Notes: generated by a model not told the origin, from the letters alone. Shown: positions 27,202-37,056, counted from the first letter of the stretch. The stretch is 64,000 nt of DNA from Caballeronia fortuita (GCF_001544835.2 NZ_FCNX02000012.1:124001-188000), one strand, 5' to 3'. Numbers and translations are program-made.

Positions 27202-27808
27202 GAACTTCTCCAAGGTAGTGTTGTAACTCTCCCTACCTTGCGGGCGGCAGAGTCGTGAGCATCATTACGGTAGGCTATGCAATGATGTGTACATCGTAAG
27301 GGCGCACAGTGAGTTGAAAATTACGTCAGGAACAAGGCGTTTCGGAACATGTCGGTTGACAGCCGGCGATCAGGCGCATGTTGTACTCGTTTTCGAGCGC
27401 ACGAACGATATCGACCGGTTTCACCGATACACCGTATTGGGGTGCGTCGGCATCGAGAGTACGTGGTGTGCGAATGGTCGAGCGCGATGATTCAAAGCTT
27501 TGCTATTTTCATCGCACGGGTCACGTGTTCCGGGGCAGCAGCGTTGTCCCTGGGCGGTCGACTGGTCGGCCGGTCTTTCGCTCAGTTCTTCACGACGCCG
27601 AGGGCGCCTGAAGCATCGGATAAGTGAAAAGAAGGAAAGAGGTTGACAATGAACCGTATCAGTCTTCGAGGCGCGTCGCCAGGCGATGAAGTTAGACCAT
27701 TCAACCATCATTGTGTTCGCATCACTTTCAGCGTTGACGGGGAACCCACCGGCTGCCGTTGCCACGCTGCTCCTCACCTGCAGATGGCAGACATCAAAGA
27801 ATTTTGAG
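27202..27808. other. Intergenic, motif copy and debris
   Basis: About 600 bases. Near the HdeA start it carries the second copy of the TACGATGTACACATC motif (27284-27298, minus). The remainder has several short open frames without recognisable products. Confidence 0.4.
27284..27298 (-). repeat. 15-bp motif, copy 2
   Basis: An exact copy, on the minus strand, of TACGATGTACACATC found at 14751. It lies about 85 bases upstream of the HdeA start and could be an operator in its promoter region. Confidence 0.5.
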
Positions 27809-28570
27809 TTAAAAAAATACCGCACCCAGCAAATGTATGAGTTCTGCCAGCGTGACCAGCACGAGTAATCCGACAATCCATCGCCGAGCCTGCTCCGACA
27901 CCGCAAGTCGTGCACCCAGCAGTCCCCCTGCCACACTGCCTAGCGCCATCACACCGCCAACGCTCCAGTCGATGCTTCCTTTCTCGGCGAAAATCATCAT
28001 GGCCACGGCGGTTACCGGAACAAGCACAAAAACTTTGATCGCGTTCGCCTCCACGATCGGTATACCCATTGCAAGCACGAGCACCAGAAGCGTATATGTC
28101 GCCGACAAGCCGATGAGGCCGGCCCAAACTCCTACGAGGAACAGCATCACGAAAGGCTTAGTTCCGAGTTTGAAGGTTGCCGACGCAGCGGACTTTAAAA
28201 GGACGTTAAGTTTCGTCAGCAAGAGCGCTAGCGTGATTACGACGGCGCCAACGATACCGATGCGAATATCATGGCTGGGTAGAGACTCTGCAAACAGGGC
28301 GCCGATGACGGAACCTAGAGTAGCCGGAGTTGATACGAGGAAAGCCCGTCTCCACGGTATTGCACCTCGGCGAGCGAGGCCAACGACCGAAGACATCGCT
28401 CCGACCAGGACCGGGATGCGATTCGTCGCGTCGGCATTGATCGCATGAAGGCCGGACCACATCAGGATAGGCAAAGACACAGCCGATCCTGATGATGCAA
28501 CGGCATTTAAAAAACCTGAGGCAAGCCCGGTGAGAACGACGATGAGTGCGCCGGCGGGTGTGATATGCAT
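27809..28570 (-). CDS. TauE/SafE-family membrane permease
   Basis: 253 residues with about eight hydrophobic segments in the two-halved pattern of the sulfite-exporter TauE/SafE family. Both halves start with the Gly-Phe/Gly-Leu segment (VLTGLASGFLNAVASSGSAV and VGVWAGLIGLSATYTLLVLV). The intracellular loop contains NADATNRIPVLVGAMSSV. It likely exports a small sulfur or organic anion. ATG 28570 starts at the first helix; a longer frame to 28612 adds a hydrophilic stretch. It is alone, with an MFS remnant upstream. Confidence 0.87.
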   Translation of the reverse strand: MHITPAGALIVVLTGLASGFLNAVASSGSAVSLPILMWSGLHAINADATNRIPVLVGAMSSVVGLARRGAIPWRRAFLVSTPATLGSVIGALFAESLPSHDIRIGIVGAVVITLALLLTKLNVLLKSAASATFKLGTKPFVMLFLVGVWAGLIGLSATYTLLVLVLAMGIPIVEANAIKVFVLVPVTAVAMMIFAEKGSIDWSVGGVMALGSVAGGLLGARLAVSEQARRWIVGLLVLVTLAELIHLLGAVFF

Positions 28571-28925
28571 GCTGATATTGACATTACGGAAGATTGAATG
28601 CGGCACCGGCACTCCATCGGATCACTAGTACATGTGGCGAAACGCTCAACAATAAATAGCCGACACGTCGCAGGGAGGATCCTGAACCCGGTACGCTTGG
28701 GTTGCGGCAAAGATAAGCAGGCAGAATTAGTCGAAAGTTACACGCATGCGCAAGCTTCGCTTTGAGAGCAAACGTAGGCTTTACTGGAAGCTCGCTTATC
28801 GAGCAGCCCACGCCACGACGAAGGGAACGGCTTAGAAAGAACCGTGAAAAGTACGGTTTGTGAGAAGCCAGATTCTTGAGAAGCAGATCTGCATCACCGG
28901 CATCACCGCGCGCGACAGTTGCCTG
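28571..28925. other. Intergenic, no gene recognised
   Basis: About 355 bases between the TauE/SafE gene and the MFS remnant. Nothing recognisable. Confidence 0.4.
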
Positions 28926-29370
28926 CTACCACGCTGACCTGCAAAAAACGAGATAGACACCTCTCCGATGTTCCGGAGAAATTTCGCTCAGGCAGGTGGT
29001 ACTGGTGCCGTATTGACAGCCCATGCTCAAGGCTTGCAGGAACGGCGCGAAAATCAGCATGATTGGCGCGAAGACGCCGATCGTGGCGTAGTCTGGTGCG
29101 CCAGCGATGATTGGCGAGCCGATGGACATCGCCATGCCCTATTCCTCAATGAAGAGATGATCGGTCCGAAGACGAAAACTAGGTTGATCGGCGATATAAG
29201 CTGCGAAGCGACGCATTTGCGCAATCCGGCTCCTCGGCATTCGGTTCGACCAGCTTTGCAGCGCCCGTCTGCCACACGAAAACAGGTATCGTCATCATGG
29301 CGATCGACAACATCACCGTGATGTTACCTGTCAAGTGCAGTGCGATTCTCAGTGAACACATTCTTCCGTA
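28926..29370 (-). pseudogene. MHS-type MFS transporter remnant
   Basis: The minus-strand frame AGAPDYATIGVFAPIMLIFA then QYGTSTTCLSEISPEHRRGV matches the segment 3-4 region of alpha-ketoglutarate-permease-like proteins (compare PTYAQIGVFAPVLL in the intact gene at 29580). The pieces on either side are out of frame and most of the gene is missing. Confidence 0.7.
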
Positions 29371-29579
29371 TGTTTGCTCCTTCCTGCTCGCGGGTGGAAT
29401 GTACGACGCTTGCCCTTTTCAACGCCTGGTCGCCGCGTTTCATGCGGCTTGCGGCAGCCTCGAGATGGATTCTGCGAAGCTAACCGTAACTCTCGACTAA
29501 ATCTCGACCGTTATCGTCTGTTCGCCCTTAGTGACGCCGGTGCGTGAGCGCACCGCATTTGACGAAACGGAGATACTGT

Positions 29580-30860
29580 ATGTCGGAGCTTGTCAATGCA
29601 ACTCTCGGACCCGAAACGAAACGTAGTCTATACCGGGGTGCTATTGCAGGTGCCATTGGTAACGCGATGGAGTGGTACGACTTCACGGTGTACGGCTTCT
29701 TTGCGGCTACCATCGGTGCGCTGTTCTTTCCTTCACAAAACCATTTCATGTCACTGTTGGCGTCGTTCGCTGCGTTCGCGGTGGGCTTTGTCGTGCGCCC
29801 GTTCGGCGCGCTGATATTCGGGCATATCGGCGACAAATTCGGCCGACGTGCGGCGCTGTGGACTTCCGTCGTCTGCATGGCCGTACCGACATTCATGATG
29901 GGCGCGCTGCCGACCTATGCGCAGATCGGCGTGTTTGCGCCGGTGCTGCTCGTATTGCTGCGTTTACTGCAGGGTCTCGCGGTTGCCGGTGAGATGGGCA
30001 CATCCGTCACTTTCCTCGTCGAGCAGGCTGGCGGACGTCGGCGCGGCATCGTTGGCAGTGCGGCGATGATGAGCGCAGCGGGCGGAACGCTGGCCGGCTC
30101 CGCTGTCGGTGCTCTGCTCACGACCGTATTGAGCAGCGAATCGATCCACGCGTGGGGTTGGCGCATCCCTTTCCTGATCGGTCTCGGCATCAGCGCGATC
30201 GCGTTGTACCTCCGGCGCACGATTTCCGACAACGCGGCGCCCGCGAAGAAATCATTTTCGCCGTGGCGTGAGTCATTGACCACGCAATGGCGCATGATGC
30301 TGCGACTGATCGGCATGAATGCAGTCGGATCGATCGGCTTTTACCTGTGCTTTGTGTTTTCGACGACCTATTTGCGGCAGACGGTGCATATGCCCGCATC
30401 GATCTCGCTCGACATCAATACGCTGGCTGTGGCGATTCAGATGGGCATGTTCCCGATAGCAGCCGCGCTCTCGGACAAGGTCGGACGGAGGCCGGTTCTG
30501 CTGGCTGCTGCGACGGCGCTGTTGGTGCTCGCGCTGCCACTTTTCTGGTTGATGCATCACCTCAATCCGATATTCGCCGCAGCGGGTCAATGCTTGTTCG
30601 CGGCGCTCATCGGCTGCTTCGTCGGCGTCGCGCCGACCTACATGGCCGAAATGCTACCCCGAAACCTGCGATGTACGACACTTTCGCTCGCGTACAACGT
30701 TGGCTTTGGCGTCCTCGGCGGACTGACACCGTTGGCGGCGCTGTGGTTCATGCACCTCGATGCCAACCCCCTATCGGCCGCTTATCTGTTAATGGCGGCT
30801 GCCGTCGTCTCGCTGCTTGTCGTTGTGCGCTTGCCGGAAACAGCCCATGTCGAAACCTGA
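29580..30860 (+). CDS. MHS-family MFS transporter
   Basis: 426 residues, about 12 membrane segments. Hallmarks are AIGNAMEWYDFTVYGFFAAT, the loop GHIGDKFGRRAALW, LRLLQGLAVAGEMGTSVTFL and PTYMAEMLPRNLRCTTLSLA. It resembles citrate/alpha-ketoglutarate/proline-betaine symporters; the exact substrate is unknown. ATG 29580 has CGGAGA six bases upstream and begins at the normal N-terminus, so the longer frame from 29544 is not used. It is intact, while a relative next door (28926) has decayed. Confidence 0.92.
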   Translation: MSELVNATLGPETKRSLYRGAIAGAIGNAMEWYDFTVYGFFAATIGALFFPSQNHFMSLLASFAAFAVGFVVRPFGALIFGHIGDKFGRRAALWTSVVCMAVPTFMMGALPTYAQIGVFAPVLLVLLRLLQGLAVAGEMGTSVTFLVEQAGGRRRGIVGSAAMMSAAGGTLAGSAVGALLTTVLSSESIHAWGWRIPFLIGLGISAIALYLRRTISDNAAPAKKSFSPWRESLTTQWRMMLRLIGMNAVGSIGFYLCFVFSTTYLRQTVHMPASISLDINTLAVAIQMGMFPIAAALSDKVGRRPVLLAAATALLVLALPLFWLMHHLNPIFAAAGQCLFAALIGCFVGVAPTYMAEMLPRNLRCTTLSLAYNVGFGVLGGLTPLAALWFMHLDANPLSAAYLLMAAAVVSLLVVVRLPETAHVET

Positions 30861-31439
30861 TCGAGATACTGACCACGCATGCACGGGCATAACCAGTTCT
30901 TCCATTGGCGATTGCAGAAGACGATCAACCGGGTGCGCAGCCTGTCGTCCCAGTGTGACCCTGGTTGCACTGCAACTGGCATGAAATACGTGCCGACGAA
31001 CAAAGCGCGCTGAATTTGCAGTGCTTTCGCCAGTCGCGCGCATAAGGATTGGAGCGCAGTGCCATTTCGTATTCATCTTCCGACACCAGAAAGATGTCGA
31101 TCGTTAGCCTGTCTGGACCGACGGCCACGTGAAGCCTTATCTCGACATGCGTCCTGTGCAAATACACACGGACAGTTACACCGAGGACGGCGCCGGCGGG
31201 GCTGGAGACCGGCGCTCGCGCGCCCACAACCCCATTCCCGTGCGGGCACGGCGGTTGCCGCAATGCAGGGCGACGCTATCGAACACAGATGCTGGGCGCA
31301 CCGCATGTCATCATCTCGCGAGCACATCGCTGCTGAAGAAAAGGCAGCCACGCGCAGTGACGCCTCAGGCAGTCATTCGAAACGATCGAGCGCTGACCTG
31401 AACAGCGGTTTCCACGCAAAATGTGGCGGCTGATCAGCG
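30861..31439. other. Intergenic with possible minus-strand debris
   Basis: About 580 bases. Two minus-strand frames (GPDRLTIDIFLVSEDEYEMA and FVGTYFMPVAVQPGSHWDDR) read like adjoining parts of one broken protein, but I do not recognise the family. Confidence 0.35.
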
Positions 31440-31770
31440 CGCCGATTTTTTCGACTTCGCCGTTTTCGGCGAAGGGCACCATCTGTAGTGCTCTTCCACG
31501 GATTCCTTCTGCCGTTTGAGACCTTCAGACGAATCGATTCCGTAAAGCCGCATGTCGTCGCGCAGTTGCATGACCATCTTCGTCAGCAACGGATTGCCGA
31601 CCTGGCTCACCATCGCCTTGTTTAAACGAGCGGTCGCACGCAATGTAGGCGACGACGTCGCGGGCTTCGACTGCCTGCGCGACTTCATCCGCAAGACAAA
31701 TCATCGACTCGCGATTTTTCGGACCCTGATGAGCCAGCATTTCGAGTGCATAGCCCTGACGCAAAGCCTT
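31440..31770 (-). pseudogene. GntR/FCD-domain regulator, C-terminal remnant
   Basis: One frame gives RQGYALEMLAHQGPKNRESM then EVAQAVEARDVVAYIACDRS. After a frame change another gives LNKAMVSQVGNPLLTKMVMQ-LRDDMRLYGI. This is the helical effector-binding (FCD) domain of FadR-type regulators. The winged-helix domain is missing and the end is abnormal. Confidence 0.75.
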
Positions 31771-31997
31771 GCCAGGGCGGAATCGCCCTAGCCCGGAATC
31801 TGCACGGAATCAACACTACCCCTCATGGGAATGTCCAAACTTCTTTTTCGACTGACAGGCGCGCCGCTTTCGTCATGCTGCCGCCGTTTGCCGATTATCG
31901 GATATCTACGACGTGGTAGACCAGCCTACTGGCTTCGGTCGCCGCTAAATGATAGTCCCGGAAGGAGAAGGGCAAAGGCTTAGACGAGGAAAAGCAA

Positions 31998-32261
31998 GTG
32001 TCTTTCGCGCTCGTACATGCGTGCGAGGCAATCAGCAGGCATTTCTGCATTGACGCGGGAATCCTGGAACGCGCATTGCGGCCTGAGAATCTGGCGGAGT
32101 TAGCCGCCGCACGCGATGCAGAAATCGCATCTCTGCTCCAAGATCTTCCCGAACTTACGAAAGACGCCGAGGCCGTGCGAGAAAAGCATGCGTCGGTGCA
32201 AGCGGCTCTTGCCGACGAGCTTGCGAAGGCGATCGCTGCCGGCAAAATTACGTCCCACTGA
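31998..32261 (+). CDS. Hypothetical helical protein
   Basis: An 87-residue product rich in Ala, Glu and Leu, predicted as helices (ILERALRPENLAELAAARDA, LLQDLPELTKDAEAVREKHA). The start is GTG 31998 with AGGA seven bases upstream. Codon use resembles real genes. No family recognised. Confidence 0.5.
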   Translation: MSFALVHACEAISRHFCIDAGILERALRPENLAELAAARDAEIASLLQDLPELTKDAEAVREKHASVQAALADELAKAIAAGKITSH

Positions 32262-32363
32262 GCATCCAAAACGCGTCAGGCGCTGCCTTGACAATACTGT
32301 CGCGTCGGTACCCTGGGTAGTGAGCCGAGTATCCTGCTCGGCCGCTACCGATGGAGAAATTGG

Positions 32364-32666
32364 ATGGCTTTTCGTATCGACCCCTCGTCCATAGCGTTCC
32401 TAGAAACCCGCCGTGGCATCAACGCGACCGCGACGATCGTGTCTGATGAAGGCGTCAAAATCGGCGAAGTTGACGATATAGCGGAGAAAATCGTCGCCGA
32501 CGTGGCGTTCGTATCGGCGGCCGCCCGTTTGGCGTTCGTTGAGGAGGCGCGGCTCGTGAATCCCATAGTTCTGGGTCGCGCCGATCACAACGACGATATA
32601 TTTGCCTCGGAATTTGCACGAGCGCTGCTTGCAGAAGCGGAGAAGGTCCTGCTCTCTAATATGTGA
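32364..32666 (+). CDS. Hypothetical protein
   Basis: A 100-residue product (DPSSIAFLETRRGINATATI ... EKIVADVAFVSAAARLAFVE). ATG 32364 follows GGAGAAATTGG. Its last 82 bases overlap the end of the FlgM-like gene on the other strand, so one of the two C-termini may be an extension beyond the conserved part. No family recognised. Confidence 0.5.
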   Translation: MAFRIDPSSIAFLETRRGINATATIVSDEGVKIGEVDDIAEKIVADVAFVSAAARLAFVEEARLVNPIVLGRADHNDDIFASEFARALLAEAEKVLLSNM

Positions 32667-32965
32667 CCGCGTTGCAGCAGGTCGCGCGCCGTGCCGAGCA
32701 TGCCGTCGGCGATGCTGCCCGAATCGATGCTGTAGCTACCGTCGCGCAGAGCGGCTTTGATTGCTGCGACCTTGTCGATATCGATATCCACTGCGCCCGA
32801 CGGGCGCAACACGGAGGTCGATGAAAGCGTTACTGCTGAGGTATCGGCGGTGACGGCTTCTGTTTTCTGCGCCGTGCCGGCGGCGTAGCCTGCGCTTGCG
32901 TTCGTGAAACGTCGAACGGCAAATTCACGCGACGTATTTGCGGTGATTGTGGTTTGGATCTTCAT
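32585..32965 (-). CDS. flgM: FlgM-like anti-sigma-28 factor
   Basis: A 126-residue product. The C-terminal core VDIDIDKVAAIKAALRDGSY then SIDSGSIADGMLGTARDLL is the FlgM domain that holds sigma-28 (FliA) inactive until the hook is complete. The N-terminal half is low-complexity Thr/Ser/Ala, as in beta-proteobacterial FlgM. The protein is longer than typical FlgM because about 24 extra residues follow the core (GHILESRTFSASASSARANS). ATG 32965 begins MKIQTT. It lies downstream of cheY on the same strand, away from any flagellar structural genes in this window. Confidence 0.8.
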   Translation of the reverse strand: MKIQTTITANTSREFAVRRFTNASAGYAAGTAQKTEAVTADTSAVTLSSTSVLRPSGAVDIDIDKVAAIKAALRDGSYSIDSGSIADGMLGTARDLLQRGHILESRTFSASASSARANSEANISSL

Positions 32966-33058
32966 GGTGTCGTTTGTCGCTGGCATGTGTCTTCTAACGG
33001 TGCCTGCGTTGAAACCTTTACCATGTGCGCGACCGGGCGTCTGCTGTGAGTCGTGCCG

Positions 33059-33505
33059 TTACATGGTGCGTTCGAAGATTGCGCCGAATACGGACGAACC
33101 TTTTTCTGTTGGGGCGGCGCTAGCGGACGGCGGCGCAATTTGACCCAGCTTGTCCGCCAGTGCAGCCTCTGAAAACGGCTTTACGATATAGCCGCTAGCA
33201 CCGGCCTGAATCGCCGCAAGTACGTGCTCACGCCTCTTCTCAGCGGTCACCATGAGGACCGGCAGTTCAGCCAGATCCCCCGACCAGCGAATCTCCTGCA
33301 GGAGGGTCAGCCCGTCCATATTGGGCATGTTCCAATCGGTGATGACCAGATCAAATTTCTGTGCGCGCAACTTTTCGAGCGCTGATACCCCGTCCTCTGC
33401 TTCGTCGATGGCCGTATAACCGACCGCCCTCAGCATTTTTCGGATCAGATTGCGCATGGTGGCCATGTCATCGACCACCAACAGACGCGTATGGACATTT
33501 ACCAT
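33059..33505 (-). CDS. cheY: CheY-type chemotaxis response regulator
   Basis: 148 residues. All receiver residues match CheY positions: Asp12 and Asp13, Asp57 in VITDWNMPNMDG, Thr87 in LMVTAEKRREHV and Lys109 in YIVKPFSE. It would bind the flagellar switch when phosphorylated. A C-terminal extension of about 20 residues (SASAAPTEKGSSVFGAIFER) is unusual. It is divergent from the chemoreceptor at 33897 and upstream of the FlgM-like gene, forming a small motility group. Confidence 0.88.
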   Translation of the reverse strand: MVNVHTRLLVVDDMATMRNLIRKMLRAVGYTAIDEAEDGVSALEKLRAQKFDLVITDWNMPNMDGLTLLQEIRWSGDLAELPVLMVTAEKRREHVLAAIQAGASGYIVKPFSEAALADKLGQIAPPSASAAPTEKGSSVFGAIFERTM

Positions 33506-33896
33506 CTGTGAACTCTTCCCTCTTCCACCGGGCCTCCCGGTTCGCTTAGAACGACAGCAAGTCCCCGTCAGCCGGCGTCAACAACTGCTGTCCGCTATGC
33601 GGTGCTGTCGGTCGTAACACTCGCGTCGGTGTGCGGCGCTCGTCGCCGAGCGTGGGGCCCGATGGCTCGGCGCAGGTGCGAGACCAGCTTATCGGCGGTG
33701 ACCAGCCGAACTGAACAACGGAACGTCACAATCCTGACAATTGTTCGTCGGACCAGAGGTAGATGTTTCCGACGCGCGGTCGCGGTGAAAAAGACGCTGT
33801 CTGCGCGGCATTAAGTCGCGGTGATCGCTTCCGTAATGGCAAAGAGACGCCCGAGCTTACGAGGCGTCGCCAATTACAACGACCGGTCGATAACGC
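33506..33896. other. Divergent promoter region cheY/chemoreceptor
   Basis: About 390 bases between two divergent chemotaxis genes. It should hold both promoters. I did not find a clear sigma-28 site. Confidence 0.4.
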
Positions 33897-35446
33897 ATGT
33901 CTTTTTCAAGAAAACTGTGGCTCCCCTTGCTTCTCAGCCTTGCTTGCCTCGCGGGCGTTTCCATTGTCGACGCATATCCCATGCGCGCCGTGCGGACGGA
34001 ACTGATCCAAGCGGATATCAAGCACGCGACCGAGGTCGTCAACAGCATCGTTAAGGAGTTTGCCGATGACGCGGCAAAGGGCTCGCTGACGGAAGAGCAA
34101 GCCAAGCAGGGCGCGCTGCGCGCGATCAGTGGAATTCGCTTTGGCGATAACGGCTATTTCAGCGTGTTCGACTCGCAGGCAAAGGTGCTGGTGCATCCGA
34201 TGAAGCCCGAATTCGTCGGCAAGACGATGATGGACTTCAAGGACCCAAACGGCGTCTACCTGTATCGCGACCTGATTGACGTGGGCAAGCGCCAGGGCGC
34301 GGGTTACACCTATTACTCGTTCGCCAAGCCAGGCAGTAGCGAAATCCTTCCGAAGATGTCCTACGTGTCGCTGTATCAGCCGTGGGATTGGCTCATCGTG
34401 ACTGGTGTGTATATCGACGACATTAATGCAGCGTTCTATGTGTCGCTCGAATGGAGTCTTGGTGTGCTTGCGGTGATCGCGATTGTGCTGAGCGTCGTGG
34501 TGTCGCGCCTCAATCGCGGGATCCTTCGCTCGATGGGCGGGGAACCGGCCTACGCAGCCGAAGTGGCGAACCAGATCGCGGACAACAAGACAACAATCTC
34601 GCGGTCGAAGTAGCAACTGCTTCGAATGACCGCTCCAGCCTCATGTATTCGATGGCCCGCATGCGCTCGCAACTGCTGTCAGCCGTTGACAGCGTAAAAA
34701 CGTCCGCAAATGCGATCGCCAATGCGAGCCGTGAAATCGCCGTCGGCAACACCGACTTGTCGTCGCGCACCGAGCAGCAGGCAGCGTCGCTGGAAGAAAC
34801 AGCGGCCAGCATGGAAGAGCTGACTGCCGCCGTGAAGCACAACTCCGAAAACGCGCGGCAGGCAAGCGGTCTTGCCGGGACGGCACGAGACGTCGCACAA
34901 GAAGGCGCGACGATCGTCGGGAACGTCGTCGGCACGATGGCGGAAATCGAGGAAAGCTCGCACAAGATCGCTGAGATCATCGCGATGATCGAGGGCATCG
35001 CTTTCCAGACGAACATTTTGGCGCTCAATGCTGCGGTCGAGGCCGCGCGTGCCGGTGAACAAGGTCGCGGTTTTGCAGTGGTCGCGGGCGAAGTGCGCAC
35101 GCTGGCGCAACGGTCGTCCACGGCCGCCAAGGAAATTCGCGAGTTGATCGAGGCGTCGGGTTCGCGCGTCAACGCAGGCACCGCACTGGTTGGGCAAGCC
35201 GGGGAGACGATGACGAAGATCAGCGCAGCGATTCAGAAGGTCACCGACATCATGGACGAGATCGCGTCTGCTTCCAACGAACAAAGTCGCGGCATCGAGC
35301 AGGTCAATCAGGCGATCAGCCAGATGGACGAGGTCACGCAGCAGAATGCAGCGCTCGTTGAGCAGGCGGCCGCCGCTGCGGGTTCGCTTCAAGATCAGGC
35401 TGAAACGCTGCGCGCGACGATGGCCGTGTTTAAGACCGAAGCGTAG
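33897..35446 (+). pseudogene. Methyl-accepting chemotaxis protein split by 8-bp duplication
   Basis: The first frame encodes a membrane helix, a cache-type sensor (GIRFGDNGYFSVFDSQAKVL, LYQPWDWLIVTGVYIDDINA), the second helix and the start of HAMP, ending at 34613. The second frame carries the rest of HAMP, methylation helices and the signalling tip (IEGIAFQTNILALNAAVEAA). The break is an 8-bp tandem duplication GACAACAA at 34581-34596. Without one copy the gene reads QIADN-NLAVEVATASNDRSS through to 35446 and gives a normal receptor of about 513 residues. As written, the receptor is not signalling-competent. Confidence 0.93.
34581..34596 (+). repeat. 8-bp tandem duplication causing the receptor frameshift
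   Basis: GACAACAA occurs twice in direct tandem (34581-34588, 34589-34596). Loss of one unit restores the chemoreceptor reading frame exactly. Confidence 0.95.
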
Positions 35447-35516
35447 CAGGCGTGGGCGAGCGGTCCGCTGACGGCTCTGCCTTCTTTAAAGAAAGAAGAC
35501 GCCCCACGCTGCGCGG

Positions 35517-36116
35517 CTATGTCCGCTTCGCGCGGGGCGCCTTTGCCGCGATGGGCGTCTTTGCGGCCTTAGTGGAGCGCGCGGGCGTCGGGTTCGTTTT
35601 TGACTTTGGCTTCTTAGTGCCAGCCGCTTTGGTATCGGCAGCGGAGATCAGAAACTTGGTCCTGTCCTTCACCGATGCCAACCATCCCGGCGCCTTGCCG
35701 CGGCCGCTCCATTCTGCTCCTGATTTGGGATCTCGGTACTTCGCCGGTTGGGGACCGCGAGGGTAGTTCCCCGTGCGCTTGCCCGAGTCGCTATCGTTAG
35801 ACTCGACTGCCTCAGAGACCAGAAATCTCGCACGATTCTTAGCGTTCGCTATCCACGCCGGCGCTCGGCCTCGACCGCTCCACGTTGCGCCAGTTTTTGG
35901 ATCGCGATATTTGCCGGTCGCAGCTAGCGCAGCGTTGGCCGAGTCCTTTCCTGCGCCAACTCTACCTCGACTAATTAGGTCGTCGATTGTCAGGCCGTGC
36001 TCTTTCATGAGCGAATGAATTTTTGCGACGGCAGCAATGGCCTGCTTCTTTTGAATCGCGTCTGCTCGAGCCTGCAATTTCCTAATCCTTTCTTCGATGT
36101 TTGAGAGGGTCGTCAT
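35517..36116 (-). CDS. H-NS family protein with two DNA-binding motifs
   Basis: 199 residues. The N-terminal coiled-coil/oligomerisation part (about 1-50: ERIRKLQARADAIQKKQA ... HGLTIDDLISRG) is followed by two copies of the H-NS C-terminal motif: KYRDPKTGATWSGRGRAPAW at about 69-100 and KYRDPKSGAEWSGRGKAPGW at about 126-157. A Lys/Ala/Pro-rich tail resembling histone H1 ends the protein. Ordinary members have one motif and about 100 residues. It probably silences AT-rich acquired DNA; two motifs could bridge or bind longer sites. It is convergent with the chemoreceptor gene. Confidence 0.88.
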   Translation of the reverse strand: MTTLSNIEERIRKLQARADAIQKKQAIAAVAKIHSLMKEHGLTIDDLISRGRVGAGKDSANAALAATGKYRDPKTGATWSGRGRAPAWIANAKNRARFLVSEAVESNDSDSGKRTGNYPRGPQPAKYRDPKSGAEWSGRGKAPGWLASVKDRTKFLISAADTKAAGTKKPKSKTNPTPARSTKAAKTPIAAKAPRAKRT

Positions 36117-36318
36117 ATTCTCCCCTGGGTTGGCCGACGTCCCGCACTATGCCATACGTCATTTCTTCCAGGCTGGGATACGCAGGCTAACGAACTCGCA
36201 ACCGCCGTTGGTCAGTTCCGCGCAACTCAGAGGCGGGAGGGGCCAGTGACTTGACAACCCGGGGTTATTGGTAAGCTCATAGGCGTTCCAATAGCCCCGC
36301 AGTCGAAGCCACAAACCG

Positions 36319-37056
36319 ATGTCTAAAAGAAATCCGACGAAGTCGCAGCGTGCCGTGATGGAGTTGCTCGATCAGGGCTTACCGGTCGAGCAGATTGCAA
36401 ACAGTCTCGGCAAGAGCGCCTTGGCTGTGAAGAAGCAGCTAAGCCGGATCAAACGCCGGGTCCGTGAAGGAAGGATCGATCCTTCTCCTCTCCCGATAGA
36501 GCGCGCCGCGAGCGAGCCGCGCATCTACCTGGCAGGCTTCGATGTGTTCGGCCGCGACGCGAAGGAACACGGCGAGCACCTCAAGCAGCTCTGCCGCGAT
36601 CGCGGCTTCGTTGGCCTCTATCCACTCGACGGACAAGTGCCCTCCTCGCTCCGACGGCAAGACGCTGCTCGATGGATATACGCCGCAAACATCGAACTGA
36701 TCCGGTCGGCCGATATCGTGATGGCGAACCTCGATGACTTTCGCGGGTCGGGTGAACCAGACAGCGGGACGGCTTTTGAGGTTGGCTTTGCGGCCGCGCT
36801 TGGAAAGCCGATATGGGCATATCGGTCCAGCGGAGAGACGCTTGTTGAGCGCGTGAAGGCTGCGGCGATTGGGGCCGAAGGCGGCTTCTGTGCCGGCGGC
36901 TACCTGATCGAGGACTTTGGCCTGAGCGTGAATCTGATGCTGGCGTGTTCCACGCAACTCGTTGTCGGCGGACCGGCTGGCTGCCTCGACGCCATTCGAA
37001 GCGAGGTCGTCGAAGGCAGCCACCACGTTGGTGGCTCGGGGTTGGCGAAGCGTTAG
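36319..37056 (+). CDS. HTH-nucleoside 2-deoxyribosyltransferase-like fusion
   Basis: 245 residues. Residues about 5-50 form a sigma-region-4/LuxR-like helix-turn-helix (SQRAVMELLDQGLPVEQIAN then SLGKSALAVKKQLSRIKRR). Residues about 67-210 match the nucleoside 2-deoxyribosyltransferase fold: RIYLAGFDVFGRDAKEHGEH, a central SADIVMANLDDFRGSGEPDS and GTAFEVGFAAALGKPIWAY with the conserved Glu154. Typical members are about 150-190 residues without the HTH. They remove or exchange bases on deoxynucleosides or deoxynucleotides. The recombinase gene follows 47 bases later on the same strand. A nucleotide-sensing regulator or a defence enzyme are both possible. Confidence 0.78.
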   Translation: MSKRNPTKSQRAVMELLDQGLPVEQIANSLGKSALAVKKQLSRIKRRVREGRIDPSPLPIERAASEPRIYLAGFDVFGRDAKEHGEHLKQLCRDRGFVGLYPLDGQVPSSLRRQDAARWIYAANIELIRSADIVMANLDDFRGSGEPDSGTAFEVGFAAALGKPIWAYRSSGETLVERVKAAAIGAEGGFCAGGYLIEDFGLSVNLMLACSTQLVVGGPAGCLDAIRSEVVEGSHHVGGSGLAKR

